Shown one piece after another: positions 50,059 through 59,996 of a stretch of DNA of 64,000 nucleotides (its first letter is position 1; each line of letters opens with the position of its first letter). The notes below the pieces were generated by a model. It was not told the origin of the DNA and searched no databases. It worked only from the letters and a program-made list of their open reading frames with translations. The translations under genes and the position numbers were made by a program. The DNA is from Acinetobacter portensis. Its GTDB lineage: Bacteria; Pseudomonadota; Gammaproteobacteria; Pseudomonadales; Moraxellaceae. The stretch is from the NCBI RefSeq assembly GCF_023158935.1, contig NZ_CP096120.1, forward strand, positions 1,922,001 to 1,986,000. The letters run 5' to 3'.

Positions 50059-51276
50059 TTAACACTTACAACCAATATCTTGCTGATCCCATTCATCATT
50101 CATTAGAAGCTCCAATGAATGCTTTTGAATACCATACATATCTTTTAAAGCTTGTATTTGTGCAAGTACCGCTTGATCTGGCTCAGTATAGTCTTTGCGT
50201 TTTGTAGCCAAAATCATTTTATTTTTACTGGTGTGTTCTAACGCAACAAATTCAAAAACTTTCGTTTCATAACCATAAGCCTTCAAAATTAAGGCACGAA
50301 TAGTGTCCGTTAACATTTCAGCTTGTTGCCCTGCATGAATGCCAAATTGAAGCATCGGTTGTAAAACTAGTGGTGCTTTTAATTGTGGACGCAATTCTTT
50401 ATGACAACACGGCGCGCACATAATCATTTGTGCATTTAAACGAATGCCTGTGTGAATTGCGAAATCTGTTGCAACATCGCATGCATGAAGTGCAATCATT
50501 ACATCTAAACGTTCTGGTGCGTAGGTACGTACATCACCTTGGAAAAAATCAAGCTGATTAAATTGAACATCGGAAGCTAATTTTTGGCAGAACTGAACCA
50601 TTTTTTCATTCAATTCCACCCCCGTAACATGCGGTGTTTGAATGTGCTTTGTCATATAGTCGTATAAAGCAAAAGTTAAATACCCTTTACCTGAACCAAA
50701 ATCGACTACATGTAATGCATGATCATCCGTTTTAATTTGATCTAAAGCACCTGAAAAAATTTCTACAAATTTATTAATCTGTTTCCACTTTCTCGCCATG
50801 CTTGGAATAATTTGCGCTTTAGCATCTGTAATACCTAAGCCCTGTAAAAACAAGCTATCTTGCTCAACAAAACGGTGCTTAGCTCGATCATGCCCTTGCT
50901 GTTCACTTACTTTAACGACAGGTTTATTTTTACTGATACTTAACATGACTTTTTTCTTATTTTTCTTCAATTGAAGTTCTTGTTCAGATGTTATTAAATT
51001 CGCTTGTTTACACACATTCAAAAGATCAACAATAACATCCATAGCTTGTTTAATTGGAAAGTTTTTAGTGACATCTTGCGTCTTATATTTATATAAACAG
51101 CTCAAAAACTGTTCATTTTGCAATAAAATGACTCTTAGGTTTATTTTTTCTAATTGCTCTAACTCACCTTTATATTGGCTAAAAATAAGTCGATCAAAAC
51201 CTTGTGTTTCAAGAGCTTGCTGAAAGGTTTCTAAAAATTGCTGTTCTTGAACTGAGAGATTTGCCAATTGAGACAT
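50059..51276 (-). CDS. Class I SAM-dependent methyltransferase (Methyltransf_32-like)
   Basis: A 405-residue protein. The N-terminal ~120 residues are a helical, variable region; the SAM-binding core starts at VVDFGSGKGYLTFALYDYM near residue 195, followed by VTGVELNEKM and DVMIALHACDVATDFA. The later MIMCAPCCHKEL carries a Cys-Cys-His group, and the protein ends in GCKC, so a metal site is possible. It resembles the methyltransferase family sometimes linked to RNA or small-molecule methylation; the substrate is not known. Confidence 0.75.
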   Translation of the reverse strand: MSQLANLSVQEQQFLETFQQALETQGFDRLIFSQYKGELEQLEKINLRVILLQNEQFLSCLYKYKTQDVTKNFPIKQAMDVIVDLLNVCKQANLITSEQELQLKKNKKKVMLSISKNKPVVKVSEQQGHDRAKHRFVEQDSLFLQGLGITDAKAQIIPSMARKWKQINKFVEIFSGALDQIKTDDHALHVVDFGSGKGYLTFALYDYMTKHIQTPHVTGVELNEKMVQFCQKLASDVQFNQLDFFQGDVRTYAPERLDVMIALHACDVATDFAIHTGIRLNAQMIMCAPCCHKELRPQLKAPLVLQPMLQFGIHAGQQAEMLTDTIRALILKAYGYETKVFEFVALEHTSKNKMILATKRKDYTEPDQAVLAQIQALKDMYGIQKHSLELLMNDEWDQQDIGCKC

Positions 51277-51380
51277 GAGTAAAACCTAAAGTAAATTGCA
51301 GTTAAAGTGTAAATGTTCTTACACAAAAATGAAAATTGAATTACTATACAGTTGTATATTTAATAATATGGCATAAGCCT

Positions 51381-52022
51381 ATGAATGCGCCACTCGTTCA
51401 AGATTACGATAGTTCCGAAGAAAGAATTAATGTCTGGAGCCATGGAATTGGTGCCTTACTTGCCTGTATCGCAACAGCACTCATGATATACAAAGGTAGC
51501 TATTTAAGCATAGGTCAATGGATTGGGCTTTGGGTTTATGGTTTCAGTATGATCCTGCTTTTTACAGGCTCTACGCTATACCATATGGCAAAAACACCTG
51601 ATAAACGCTTTTGGTATAAAAAATTAGACCATACCGCTATCTATTATTTAATTGCGGGAACTTATACTCCTTTTTTAGCAATTGCCATTCCAACAGATAA
51701 AGCGAAGTATTTATTAGTCGCATTATGGGTGATTGCGCTAATTGGTACACTATTCAAGTTAATTTTCATCCATCGTTTTCAAAAAATTTCACTCATTGCA
51801 TATTTGGTCATGGGTTGGCTTGCAGTGCTTGTAATAGACGACATGCAGACATATTTAACGAAAGATGCGCTCACTTTTTTAATCATTGGGGGATTATCTT
51901 ATACGATTGGTGCATTGTTTTATGCATTAAAAAGAGTAAGATACACGCACGCTATCTGGCATATTTTTGTATTGATAGGTGCAGGATCACAATTTCTGTC
52001 TATCTATCTCTACGTGATTTAA
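51381..52022 (+). CDS. Hemolysin III / YqfA-family membrane protein
   Basis: A 213-residue, seven-helix membrane protein of the HlyIII/progestin-adipoQ receptor superfamily. The conserved NVWSHGIGALLA start of helix 1, HMAKTPDKRFWYKKLDHTAIYYLIAGTYTPF and the C-terminal HAIWHIFVLIGA histidines of the metal site are present. The ATG at 51381 (MNAPLVQDY) is used; the frame is open 15 codons further. Function in bacteria is uncertain, with membrane homeostasis suggested for relatives. Confidence 0.85.
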   Translation: MNAPLVQDYDSSEERINVWSHGIGALLACIATALMIYKGSYLSIGQWIGLWVYGFSMILLFTGSTLYHMAKTPDKRFWYKKLDHTAIYYLIAGTYTPFLAIAIPTDKAKYLLVALWVIALIGTLFKLIFIHRFQKISLIAYLVMGWLAVLVIDDMQTYLTKDALTFLIIGGLSYTIGALFYALKRVRYTHAIWHIFVLIGAGSQFLSIYLYVI

Positions 52023-52162
52023 TCATCTCATTCTTCATTACAGTGACCCTGAGCGAGTCGAATTGAGACGGTTGCCGTTGTTTTTTTAAGAAATTATGTT
52101 TTTCTAAAAAGATTACGCTTTTAAAACTAAGTTCTTTAATTTTAGTAAGTGTAAGGTCTCCA

Positions 52163-53473
52163 ATGTCGTCTTCCAATACTGTTGCTGCTGAGCAACCAAC
52201 TAATTCAAAGTTTCGTGTACTTACTGCTAGCTTGGTAGGCACAACAATCGAGTTTTTCGATTTCTATATCTATGCTACAGCTGCTGTCATTATTTTCCCA
52301 TATTTGTTCTTCCCAACTAGCACAGACCCAATGACGGCAACAATTCAATCTCTTGCGACATTCGCAATTGCTTTTATTGCTCGTCCTATTGGTGCAGCAT
52401 TATTTGGACATTTAGGTGACCGAATTGGTCGTAAAGCAACACTGGTTGCCGCACTATTGACCATGGGTATTTCAACAGTTTGTATTGGTTTACTTCCAAC
52501 TTATGCTCAAATTGGAATCGCAGCGCCATTGCTTCTTGCATTATGTCGTTTAGGTCAAGGTTTAGGTTTGGGTGGCGAATGGTCTGGTGCTGTACTTTTA
52601 GCAACAGAAAATGCACCTGAAGGTAAACGTGCTTGGTACGGTATGTTCCCGCAATTGGGTGCGCCTATCGGCTTTATTCTTGCAACAGGTTCATTCCTTA
52701 CTCTCGGTTATTTCATGACTGAAGAAGCATTCATGCAATGGGGATGGCGCATTCCATTCATTTCAAGTGCTTTACTTGTAATTGTGGGTTTATGGATTCG
52801 TTTAAAACTTCATGAAACACCTGCGTTCCAAAAAGTTTTAGATAAACAGAAAGAAGTAAACATTCCGTTTATTCAGGTATTTAAAAAGCATTCTGGCATG
52901 CTTGTATTAGGTACAATTGCTGCAATTTGTACTTTTGTTGTGTTCTATCTTACAACCGTATTTGCATTGCAATGGGGTACAACAAAACTAGGTTATAGCC
53001 GTGAAGAGTTCTTACAACTTCAATTAGTTGCTACGCTATGTTTTGCTGCATTTATTCCACTTTCTGCTGTATTTGCAGAGAAATTTGGTCGTAAAGCAAC
53101 ATCAATTGGTGTATGTGTCGTTTCTGCTATTTTTGGTCTTTTCTTTGCAGACTTACTTGAATCTGGTAGCACATTCGTTGTGTTCTTATTCTTGTGTATT
53201 GGTCTTGCAATTATGGGCTTAACTTATGGTCCTATCGGAACTGTATTATCTGAAATTTTCCCAACTTCAGTACGTTATACAGGTTCTGCGCTTACATTTA
53301 ACATGGCTGGTATTTTTGGTGCTTCTTTTGCGCCATTAATTGCAACTAAACTTGCAACAGGTTATGGTCTATACGCTGTAGGTTACTACTTAACAGCAGC
53401 ATCAATTCTTTCACTTTTAGCATTCTTGCTTATTCGTGAAACAAAGCATGATGATGTAAATAACCAAGTTTAA
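52163..53473 (+). CDS. MFS transporter, metabolite:H+ symporter (MHS) type
   Basis: A 436-residue transporter with about 12 membrane segments. It begins with the MHS-type sequence VGTTIEFFDFYIYATAAVIIFP and the motif-A loop FGHLGDRIGRKATL near residue 76, and the second-half motif FAEKFGRKATSIG near 300. The group includes ShiA, ProP and KgtP, taking up organic acids, shikimate or osmolytes by proton symport; the substrate here is not known. AAGG precedes the ATG. Terminated at 53492. Confidence 0.88.
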   Translation: MSSSNTVAAEQPTNSKFRVLTASLVGTTIEFFDFYIYATAAVIIFPYLFFPTSTDPMTATIQSLATFAIAFIARPIGAALFGHLGDRIGRKATLVAALLTMGISTVCIGLLPTYAQIGIAAPLLLALCRLGQGLGLGGEWSGAVLLATENAPEGKRAWYGMFPQLGAPIGFILATGSFLTLGYFMTEEAFMQWGWRIPFISSALLVIVGLWIRLKLHETPAFQKVLDKQKEVNIPFIQVFKKHSGMLVLGTIAAICTFVVFYLTTVFALQWGTTKLGYSREEFLQLQLVATLCFAAFIPLSAVFAEKFGRKATSIGVCVVSAIFGLFFADLLESGSTFVVFLFLCIGLAIMGLTYGPIGTVLSEIFPTSVRYTGSALTFNMAGIFGASFAPLIATKLATGYGLYAVGYYLTAASILSLLAFLLIRETKHDDVNNQV

Positions 53474-53491
53474 TTAGCGTTAGTGATCATT

Positions 53492-53523
53492 AAAAAAACC
53501 AGCACAATGTGCTGGTTTTTTTA
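53492..53523 (+). terminator. Intrinsic terminator of the MHS transporter
   Basis: AAAAAAACCAGCACA-at-GTGCTGGTTTTTTT; long perfect stem with A and T runs, also usable by the converging metallophosphoesterase gene. Confidence 0.9.
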
Positions 53524-53543
53524 TTTCTTTTTCTATATCTAGC

Positions 53544-54554
53544 TCAATGTAATTTGATAATATCAATTGTAGGTGGTACTCGAAAACGAAATGGCACACC
53601 CACCATTCCTGTTCCTACCGTTACAAATACATCTGCATGTTCATGCTGATAAAGCCCTTTCTTATGACCTAATATCGACACTTTTTTCATAATGTAGTCC
53701 GTTAGCCACGGAAGCTCAACTTGTCCGCCGTGTGTATGTCCTGAAAGCATCAGTGGACGTGTTGGTAGCTTAGGCACCATATCTACAGTGTCTGGGTTAT
53801 GTGAAAGAATAATCCAAGGTTTATCCTGTGGTAAATCTGGCATATAACGCATGTCGGTTTTACCCGCCCACAAATCACCTACACCTAATAATCTGAACTC
53901 GTCAAAATCTACAATTTGACCTTCAATATCGAGTACATTATTTTGTTCTAATGCCGTGGCTAATAGTTGCTGAATTGGTGGTCCAGGATATTGCTCATCA
54001 TGATTACCATTCACAGAATAAACAGGTGCTTGAATGCCTTTTAAAACAGCAAGCTCTTCAACTAATTTATTTTCAGGCTCATAGGTCCAATCCCCTGCTA
54101 CAACCACCAAATCGGGTTGTTCACGGTTAATTTTATCTACAATAAGTTTAAGTTGACGTTCATGTCCTGAAAATAAACCAATATGTAAATCTGCAATAAG
54201 TGCAATTTTGACAGGTTTATTTAAAGGTTTATCTGGATTAATTTTATATTGAGTTGTTTGAACCTGAATAAAGAATGGTTCAATAAATCGTGCATAAATT
54301 AAAAGCCCACTCACAAAAACAATAAATATAGTTTCATGAATTGAGTAATAACCAACAAATCCTGCGTATAAACTAAATACAAAAACTGGAATAAGTAAAT
54401 AAGATAAATAAAATGCGAGTAAATGCACAAATGCTTTAAATGGATGAATGGTTTCAGTATTTGCCTGACTCAACCATGCTTGAGAAATACCCCAAATCGC
54501 AAGCAGACCCATCACGATATAAAAATATATAATCATTGAACTTGGATCCCACAT
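53544..54554 (-). CDS. Membrane-anchored metallophosphoesterase (YaeI-like)
   Basis: A 336-residue protein. Three or so N-terminal membrane segments (residues ~8-95) are followed by a calcineurin-like phosphoesterase domain: ALIADLHIG near 118, VVVAGDWTYE near 150, VNGNHDEQ near 185, LSHNPD near 255 and LSGHTHGGQ near 275 give the two-metal active site. Relatives include YaeI and YkuE, thought to hydrolyse phospholipid-type substrates. Divergent from the PLD lipoprotein gene, so both may act on membrane lipids. Confidence 0.85.
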   Translation of the reverse strand: MWDPSSMIIYFYIVMGLLAIWGISQAWLSQANTETIHPFKAFVHLLAFYLSYLLIPVFVFSLYAGFVGYYSIHETIFIVFVSGLLIYARFIEPFFIQVQTTQYKINPDKPLNKPVKIALIADLHIGLFSGHERQLKLIVDKINREQPDLVVVAGDWTYEPENKLVEELAVLKGIQAPVYSVNGNHDEQYPGPPIQQLLATALEQNNVLDIEGQIVDFDEFRLLGVGDLWAGKTDMRYMPDLPQDKPWIILSHNPDTVDMVPKLPTRPLMLSGHTHGGQVELPWLTDYIMKKVSILGHKKGLYQHEHADVFVTVGTGMVGVPFRFRVPPTIDIIKLH

Positions 54555-54681
54555 ATTTATTCTCTACATTTTCTTGACGTTATTATTACGCCCCATATCT
54601 TTATCTTTTCACAGCTGAGAACTATACTCAAACCAATTTTTATCTACTCTATTTTTAGATATAACTTCAAGGATTGTTCAC

Positions 54682-56292
54682 TTGCAAGATCAACAAAATA
54701 TTCATCAATCGAATTCTAGCTCAGTAGCCAAAATTCTACTTATGAGTACGCTTGTGCTTGGTGTTCCTGCATGTTCAACACTTCCTAAACAAATGCCACA
54801 GCCAATTCAAAATGCATTTGATATCAATACATCTACAACATCACTTGCAAAAATAATTGAACCTTTACGTGAAAAAAATATAGGTTTAACGGGCTATCAT
54901 GTTCTTTATGACCCACTTGAAGCACTTGCTGCCCGTATTCATCTTATTGATCGTGCAGAAAAAAGCTTAGACTTACAATACTATATTTGGGACAACGACA
55001 AAATAGGTGCACTTGCATTACACTCTATTATTCAAGCAGCAGATCGAGGTGTAAAAGTTCGATTATTAGTCGATGACAATAATGCAAAAAAAATGGAAGG
55101 TATTTATCTTGCGCTCGATCAACATACCAATATTAGTGTAAAACTTTATAATCCATACCGTTTCCGTCACTACCGTGCGATGGACATGGTATTAGATTTA
55201 AAACGTATTAATCGACGTATGCATAACAAAAGCTTCATTGTCGATAATCAACTTGCGCTCATTGGCGGGCGTAATATGAGTAATCAATATTATAACGTCA
55301 GTGATAATTATCAATTTTCTGATGTTGATGTGATTTTAGCAGGGGCTGCATCTGATGAAATTATTCATTCATTTGATGAATATTGGAATGATGATTATGC
55401 CTTCCCTGTACGTCAATTGGTTAATCCAAGACATTACACTTTACGTTACGATGGATTAAAACAACAACTTAGTGAACATTATCAACAAGCAACAGTTCAA
55501 AATTATTTAAATTTAGCGTATCGCTCTCAAGCTTTTGAAAAATGGCTCAATGAAAATATTCAATTCGATTGGGTAAAAGCCGAAGTTGTAAGTGATTCAC
55601 CAAGTAAAATTAAATCAAAAGCATCTAAAGAAGAACATTTAAACTTTCAACTACTTAACCGTTTAGATGAGCCAACAAAAAGCGTAGATATTATTTCAGC
55701 TTATTTTGTTCCTGAAAAAGAGGGAGCTAAAAAACTCAATGAATTAGCAGAATCTGGCGTGAATGTTCGTATTTTAACAAATTCATTTAAAGCGAATGAT
55801 GTTCCTGTTGTTCATGCATTTTACTCAAAATATCGACAAAATCTTTTAGAAAATAATGTTCAGCTTTATGAGTTTATGCACACACCTTCGCAAAATAACT
55901 TATATGAAAATACAGAAGAACTTTCGAAGAAAGCAAAAGTTAAATTAAAAGGCTTAAGCCGTTCTAGCTTGCATGCCAAACTTATGGCAATTGATGAAAA
56001 ACAAGTTTTTATTGGTTCATTTAATTTCGATCCAAGATCATCTTATTTAAATTCAGAAATTGGTGTTTTGTTAAATAGTCCAAAATTAGCACTTGGCGTG
56101 CATCAGACTATGAGTTCAAACTTACCCAAATACGCTTATAAACTAGTTTTAGACTCTAAAAACAATATTAATTGGAAACATACCAAAGAAGATGGTTCGC
56201 TCGAAACTTTGCGTAAAGAGCCTAAATTAAAATGGTATAAAAAAGCAGCCTTAAAATTTGTTTCTTGGCTGCCAATTGAAGGATTTATGTAG
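54682..56292 (+). CDS. Phospholipase D-family lipoprotein (cardiolipin synthase-like)
   Basis: A 536-residue protein with a lipoprotein signal: the lipobox cysteine is C31 in VLGVPACS. Two HKD motifs are present: HNKSFIVD with H181, K183, D188, and HAKLMAID with H431, K433, D438. They mark the cardiolipin synthase/phosphatidyltransferase branch of the PLD superfamily, working on phospholipids in the periplasm or outer membrane. TTG start at 54682, weak ribosome site AAGGA. A PlsC-like acyltransferase converges from the other strand. Confidence 0.88.
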   Translation: MQDQQNIHQSNSSSVAKILLMSTLVLGVPACSTLPKQMPQPIQNAFDINTSTTSLAKIIEPLREKNIGLTGYHVLYDPLEALAARIHLIDRAEKSLDLQYYIWDNDKIGALALHSIIQAADRGVKVRLLVDDNNAKKMEGIYLALDQHTNISVKLYNPYRFRHYRAMDMVLDLKRINRRMHNKSFIVDNQLALIGGRNMSNQYYNVSDNYQFSDVDVILAGAASDEIIHSFDEYWNDDYAFPVRQLVNPRHYTLRYDGLKQQLSEHYQQATVQNYLNLAYRSQAFEKWLNENIQFDWVKAEVVSDSPSKIKSKASKEEHLNFQLLNRLDEPTKSVDIISAYFVPEKEGAKKLNELAESGVNVRILTNSFKANDVPVVHAFYSKYRQNLLENNVQLYEFMHTPSQNNLYENTEELSKKAKVKLKGLSRSSLHAKLMAIDEKQVFIGSFNFDPRSSYLNSEIGVLLNSPKLALGVHQTMSSNLPKYAYKLVLDSKNNINWKHTKEDGSLETLRKEPKLKWYKKAALKFVSWLPIEGFM

Positions 56293-56295
56293 TTT

Positions 56296-57078
56296 CTAGT
56301 TTGATGCTGGTGAGGTTACAACTTCTTTTTGCAAAGTCGCTAAACCTTCAACCATTTTTTGTTGAACCAATGCTGTTAAAGTTTCAACAGTATGCCCTTC
56401 CACAGAAATTGCAGGCAATGCCATTAAATGTGCAGTTACTTGTGGCATTTCAATCACTTTCTTTACATGCTCTGCAAAACTAATATTACCAATATACGGC
56501 GCAACCATATCTTGTTCACCATTTTGGTTTACATAACAAATCACACATGCTTGAACAGGACGCTGTGCTTCAATTGCAGCACCTAAAATTCGGCCGTGCA
56601 CTTTTTTAATTCGAGTGCCATCTGTTGTAGTTGCTTCTGGAAAAAATAAAACAGGAATATCTTGCTTTAAAAATTCAGCAATTTGTTCTCGAATACGAAC
56701 TGAATCACCAGAACCACGCTTAATAAATAATGTTCCACCGCCCTTAGCAAGCTTTCCAAGCAACGGCCATTTTTCAATTTCTGCTTTTGCCAAAAAGAAA
56801 ACGCGTGCACCCGAACCTAATACGGCAATGTCTAACCATGAAACATGATTACTCACCCAAAGTGCAGGCGTACGTGGAATTTCACCATGCACTTTCACTT
56901 CAATATTAAATTCACGGCATAACTTTCTACAAAAATACTGCACATAACGCGTATTTTTAGGATTATTCGAATCTTTATATAAACCGTAACGATAAACCAA
57001 ATAAAAGCCCTGAAGAACAGTGGCTGTACCTGTTATGAGTTTTTTTGAGTAAAGAAAAAATTTAGAAATCGCATTCAT
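56296..57078 (-). CDS. 1-acyl-glycerol-3-phosphate acyltransferase (PlsC-like)
   Basis: A 260-residue membrane acyltransferase transferring a fatty acyl chain to lysophosphatidate or another lysolipid. The catalytic HX4D box is NHVSWLDI near residue 77, the substrate motif FPEATTTDG near 148, and the N-terminus is a membrane segment. It converges on the PLD-type gene, 3 bases apart. PlsC-like paralogues such as ornithine-lipid acyltransferase OlsA look alike, so the exact acceptor is uncertain. Confidence 0.85.
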   Translation of the reverse strand: MNAISKFFLYSKKLITGTATVLQGFYLVYRYGLYKDSNNPKNTRYVQYFCRKLCREFNIEVKVHGEIPRTPALWVSNHVSWLDIAVLGSGARVFFLAKAEIEKWPLLGKLAKGGGTLFIKRGSGDSVRIREQIAEFLKQDIPVLFFPEATTTDGTRIKKVHGRILGAAIEAQRPVQACVICYVNQNGEQDMVAPYIGNISFAEHVKKVIEMPQVTAHLMALPAISVEGHTVETLTALVQQKMVEGLATLQKEVVTSPASN

Positions 57079-57283
57079 ATTTAATATTTAATATATTGAA
57101 GTTGCAGGATCAATAAGATGCTCGCATTAAACATCATCATTATTTGGCATTATCTTATACTTTTCATAGCCAACTTGCATTGATTATAAAAAACGAACAC
57201 AAAAATCATATTTATCAATTTTAATTTATTTAACAAATAAAATATTATTATTTTATCGAAATATTAGATCAATGGTGATTTTC

Positions 57284-57418
57284 ATGAATCCTCAAAACAA
57301 CGATCAAACTCAGAACTCAATCACCTATTCATCTGCACTGCAATTTATTATTGGTGGCTGTATTTTATATTTTGGTGCCATTATTTCTTTTGCACACCTC
57401 TTTGTTGCCGCGCTATAA
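57284..57418 (+). CDS. Small predicted membrane protein (44 aa)
   Basis: An ATG at 57284 opens 44 codons to TAA at 57416-57418. A polar, asparagine/glutamine-rich head (MNPQNNDQTQNSITYS) is followed by one long hydrophobic segment (LQFIIGGCILYFGAIISFA) and a short tail. The composition looks like a genuine single-pass small protein rather than chance. It lies alone in the 411-base gap before hflX; the remaining sequence there is very AT-rich with no other feature. No function can be assigned. Confidence 0.5.
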   Translation: MNPQNNDQTQNSITYSSALQFIIGGCILYFGAIISFAHLFVAAL

Positions 57419-57489
57419 GAAATAGCAAAGCATCGCTATCAGATATACTCTAGAATATAACTTTATTATGTTTGTAGAGATTCGGCTGA

Positions 57490-58830
57490 GTGATAGATTT
57501 AACAGAACATCAAGTTGGTGAGCGAGTTATTCTCGTAAGCGTCATTGTACAAATGCTCAATGACCTTGATGCAGATGAATTTTCTCTTCTCGCAAAATCT
57601 GCGGGTGCCGAAATTTTAGAACATATACACGCACAGCGTATTCGACCAGATGCCAAACTTTTTATTGGTTCAGGTAAAGCCGAAGAAATTGCACAGCGTG
57701 TTGAAGAACTCGATGCAAATTTAGTTATTTTTGACCATGCGCTCACTCCTGCTCAAGCACGTAATTTAGAACGAATTATGAAATGCCGAGTTGTGGATAG
57801 AACAGAACTTATTCTTGATATTTTCGCGCAACGTGCACGTACTTATGAAGGTCGTTTACAAGTTGAATTAGCTCAGCTTCAACACCTTGCATCTCGTCTT
57901 ATTCGTAGCCGTGGCGATTTAGACAGTCAAAAAGGTGGTATTGGTTTACGTGGACCAGGTGAAACATTACTAGAAACAGACCGTCGATTGCTTCAATTAC
58001 GCATGGGGCAACTCAAATCTAAAATTGAAAAAGTAAAACAAACACGTCAACAAGGTCGTTTAGCACGTCAAAAAGCAGCAATTCCTACGGTTTCTTTAGT
58101 GGGATATACCAATGCAGGAAAATCGACACTTTTTAATATTTTAGCCAATAGTGATGTTTACGCAGCAGATCAACTTTTTGCCACACTCGATCCAACCTTA
58201 CGTGCTTTAGAATGGGATGGTATTGGTAAACTTGTACTTGCAGATACTGTTGGTTTTGTACGTAACCTATCTCACTCATTGGTAGATTCATTCAAAGCAA
58301 CACTTGAAGAAACACTCGAAGCAACATTATTACTGCATGTGATTGATTCAAACAGCCCCGATATGTTGGAACAAATTGAAGCTGTTGAAAAAGTTTTAAC
58401 TGAAATTGGCGCAGATGTACCAATTATTCGGGTTTATAACAAAATTGATCAATCCCAAGAAGAAGCAAAAATTATTTATGCTAAACCACATTTACCAGAT
58501 CGCGTTTATGTTTCAGCGCATAGCGGAAAAGGTTTAGATTTACTCAAACAAGCCGTTCATGAAGCTTTAATGGGACACCTACAAAGCTTTGAATTAACGC
58601 TTAAACCATCTTACGGAAAATTGCGTAATCAGCTTTACTCACTCAATGTGATTCAATCTGAACATTATGATGATGAAGGTAATTTACAGCTTCATGTCAT
58701 TATGGCTCCACAAAAAATTGAACAGCTTATTAAGCAAGCACATTTACCAATTGGTGAAATATTAGGCGAAAAAGCTAAAATTTTTCAAAGAAAGCTCGAA
58801 GAGTTTGAAATTCAGGATAGAATCGATTAA
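57490..58830 (+). CDS. hflX: Ribosome-associated GTPase HflX
   Basis: A 446-residue GTPase that splits stalled ribosomes under stress. The N-terminal HflX domain (RPDAKLFIGSGKAEEIAQ, then IFDHALTPAQARNLE) and the arginine-rich GGIGLRGPGE linker precede the G domain with G1 VGYTNAGKST near 204, G3 DTVGF and G4 NKID. GTG start at 57490. In many gammaproteobacteria it follows hfq; here it does not. Confidence 0.93.
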   Translation: MIDLTEHQVGERVILVSVIVQMLNDLDADEFSLLAKSAGAEILEHIHAQRIRPDAKLFIGSGKAEEIAQRVEELDANLVIFDHALTPAQARNLERIMKCRVVDRTELILDIFAQRARTYEGRLQVELAQLQHLASRLIRSRGDLDSQKGGIGLRGPGETLLETDRRLLQLRMGQLKSKIEKVKQTRQQGRLARQKAAIPTVSLVGYTNAGKSTLFNILANSDVYAADQLFATLDPTLRALEWDGIGKLVLADTVGFVRNLSHSLVDSFKATLEETLEATLLLHVIDSNSPDMLEQIEAVEKVLTEIGADVPIIRVYNKIDQSQEEAKIIYAKPHLPDRVYVSAHSGKGLDLLKQAVHEALMGHLQSFELTLKPSYGKLRNQLYSLNVIQSEHYDDEGNLQLHVIMAPQKIEQLIKQAHLPIGEILGEKAKIFQRKLEEFEIQDRID

Positions 58831-58865
58831 AAGTTGATTAATAACGGATTAGAAGTATAAATAAA

Positions 58866-59237
58866 ATGGAATTTATTAAAGGTATTGATTGGACAGCATG
58901 GGTGGGAACAATTCTGCTCATTGTTGGATTTCGTGAATCTGCACTTTGGATTACTACACAATTCAACCATCCAGAACTTGGTAACTTAGTTGGTTTACTG
59001 AGCTTACTTGTTGTTCTTTTCCTTTGGCGTACATTTGGAAAACTGCCAACCCGACTAGTCGATACCAATAATAAAATTATGAAAGAAAGTGCATTTGCTT
59101 TCTTGCCCATTAGTGCAGGCTCATTACTCATGATGGTGCATATGGGTGACAAAATTCCTGCATTTTTACTGGTGCTGTTTATTAGTACCTTAATTCCCCT
59201 ATGGGTTTACGCAAAAATGGCCAAGCGTTGGTTATAG
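58866..59237 (+). CDS. CidA/LrgA-family membrane protein
   Basis: A 123-residue protein with about four membrane segments, of the holin-like CidA/LrgA family (MHMGDKIPAFLLVLFISTLIPLWVYA at the C-terminus). Its stop is 10 bases before an LrgB-family gene, the standard pair. Such pairs are linked to autolysis control or, in other bacteria, to pyruvate or glycolate transport. Which role holds here is not known. Confidence 0.75.
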   Translation: MEFIKGIDWTAWVGTILLIVGFRESALWITTQFNHPELGNLVGLLSLLVVLFLWRTFGKLPTRLVDTNNKIMKESAFAFLPISAGSLLMMVHMGDKIPAFLLVLFISTLIPLWVYAKMAKRWL

Positions 59238-59247
59238 GAGAATTAAA

Positions 59248-59922
59248 ATGATTGGAATTCTATACGCTTTTATTATTACCTTTATTGCATATATACTTGC
59301 TAAACCCTGCAATAAAAAAATCCCTCAAGTACCCGTTATTGTTTTCGGAATGTTCTTCATTATTGGGCTTTTATTCATTTTGGGTCTGCCTTATGAAAAG
59401 TATATGACCAATGCAAACCCACTTTTCAATAATTTATTGGGTTACGTAACTGTTGCACTTGCTATTCCTTTAGCTGCTATGCGCTACGATGACTTACCAT
59501 TAAAAGGTATTTTAGGCATTTTAATCTTTGCAAGTTTTAGTGCTGTAGCCTTACCTATGGGACTTGCCTACTTATTGCATATGACTAGCCCAGATATTAT
59601 GGCATTTGCAACTCGTGCTGTAACAACACCTATTGCCATCAATATTGCCACATTGTTACAAGCCCCTATTAGCTTAGTCATTCTTATTGTTATTTTATCT
59701 GGCGTAATTGGTGCTGCATTTTCACCTCTTATTTTACGACACATTAACGATGAAAGAGCCTCGGGTTTAGCTTTAGGCCTAGCAGCTCACGCTATTGGAA
59801 CAGCGCAAGCATGGCAACGTGGAAGTGTTGCAGGTCGTTATGCTGCTTTTGGTATGGCAGTTAATGCCGTATTTACAGCAGTTTGGTTGCCTACTTTCAT
59901 TTTATTCCTTCAAAACTCTTAA
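59248..59922 (+). CDS. LrgB/CidB-family membrane protein
   Basis: A 224-residue protein with about six membrane segments. LrgB features are the FATRAVTTPIAINIATLLQAPISL segment and the C-terminal LAAHAIGTAQAWQRGSVAGRYAAFGMAVNAVFTA. It is the partner of the CidA/LrgA-like gene, 10 bases upstream. No LytR- or LysR-type regulator is nearby. Confidence 0.88.
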   Translation: MIGILYAFIITFIAYILAKPCNKKIPQVPVIVFGMFFIIGLLFILGLPYEKYMTNANPLFNNLLGYVTVALAIPLAAMRYDDLPLKGILGILIFASFSAVALPMGLAYLLHMTSPDIMAFATRAVTTPIAINIATLLQAPISLVILIVILSGVIGAAFSPLILRHINDERASGLALGLAAHAIGTAQAWQRGSVAGRYAAFGMAVNAVFTAVWLPTFILFLQNS

Positions 59923-59996
59923 GTTTAAATAATTGTTTTAAATTAAGAAAAAACATATTATGAGCCAAATAACTTTCACATAAAAAGGAACATGAA

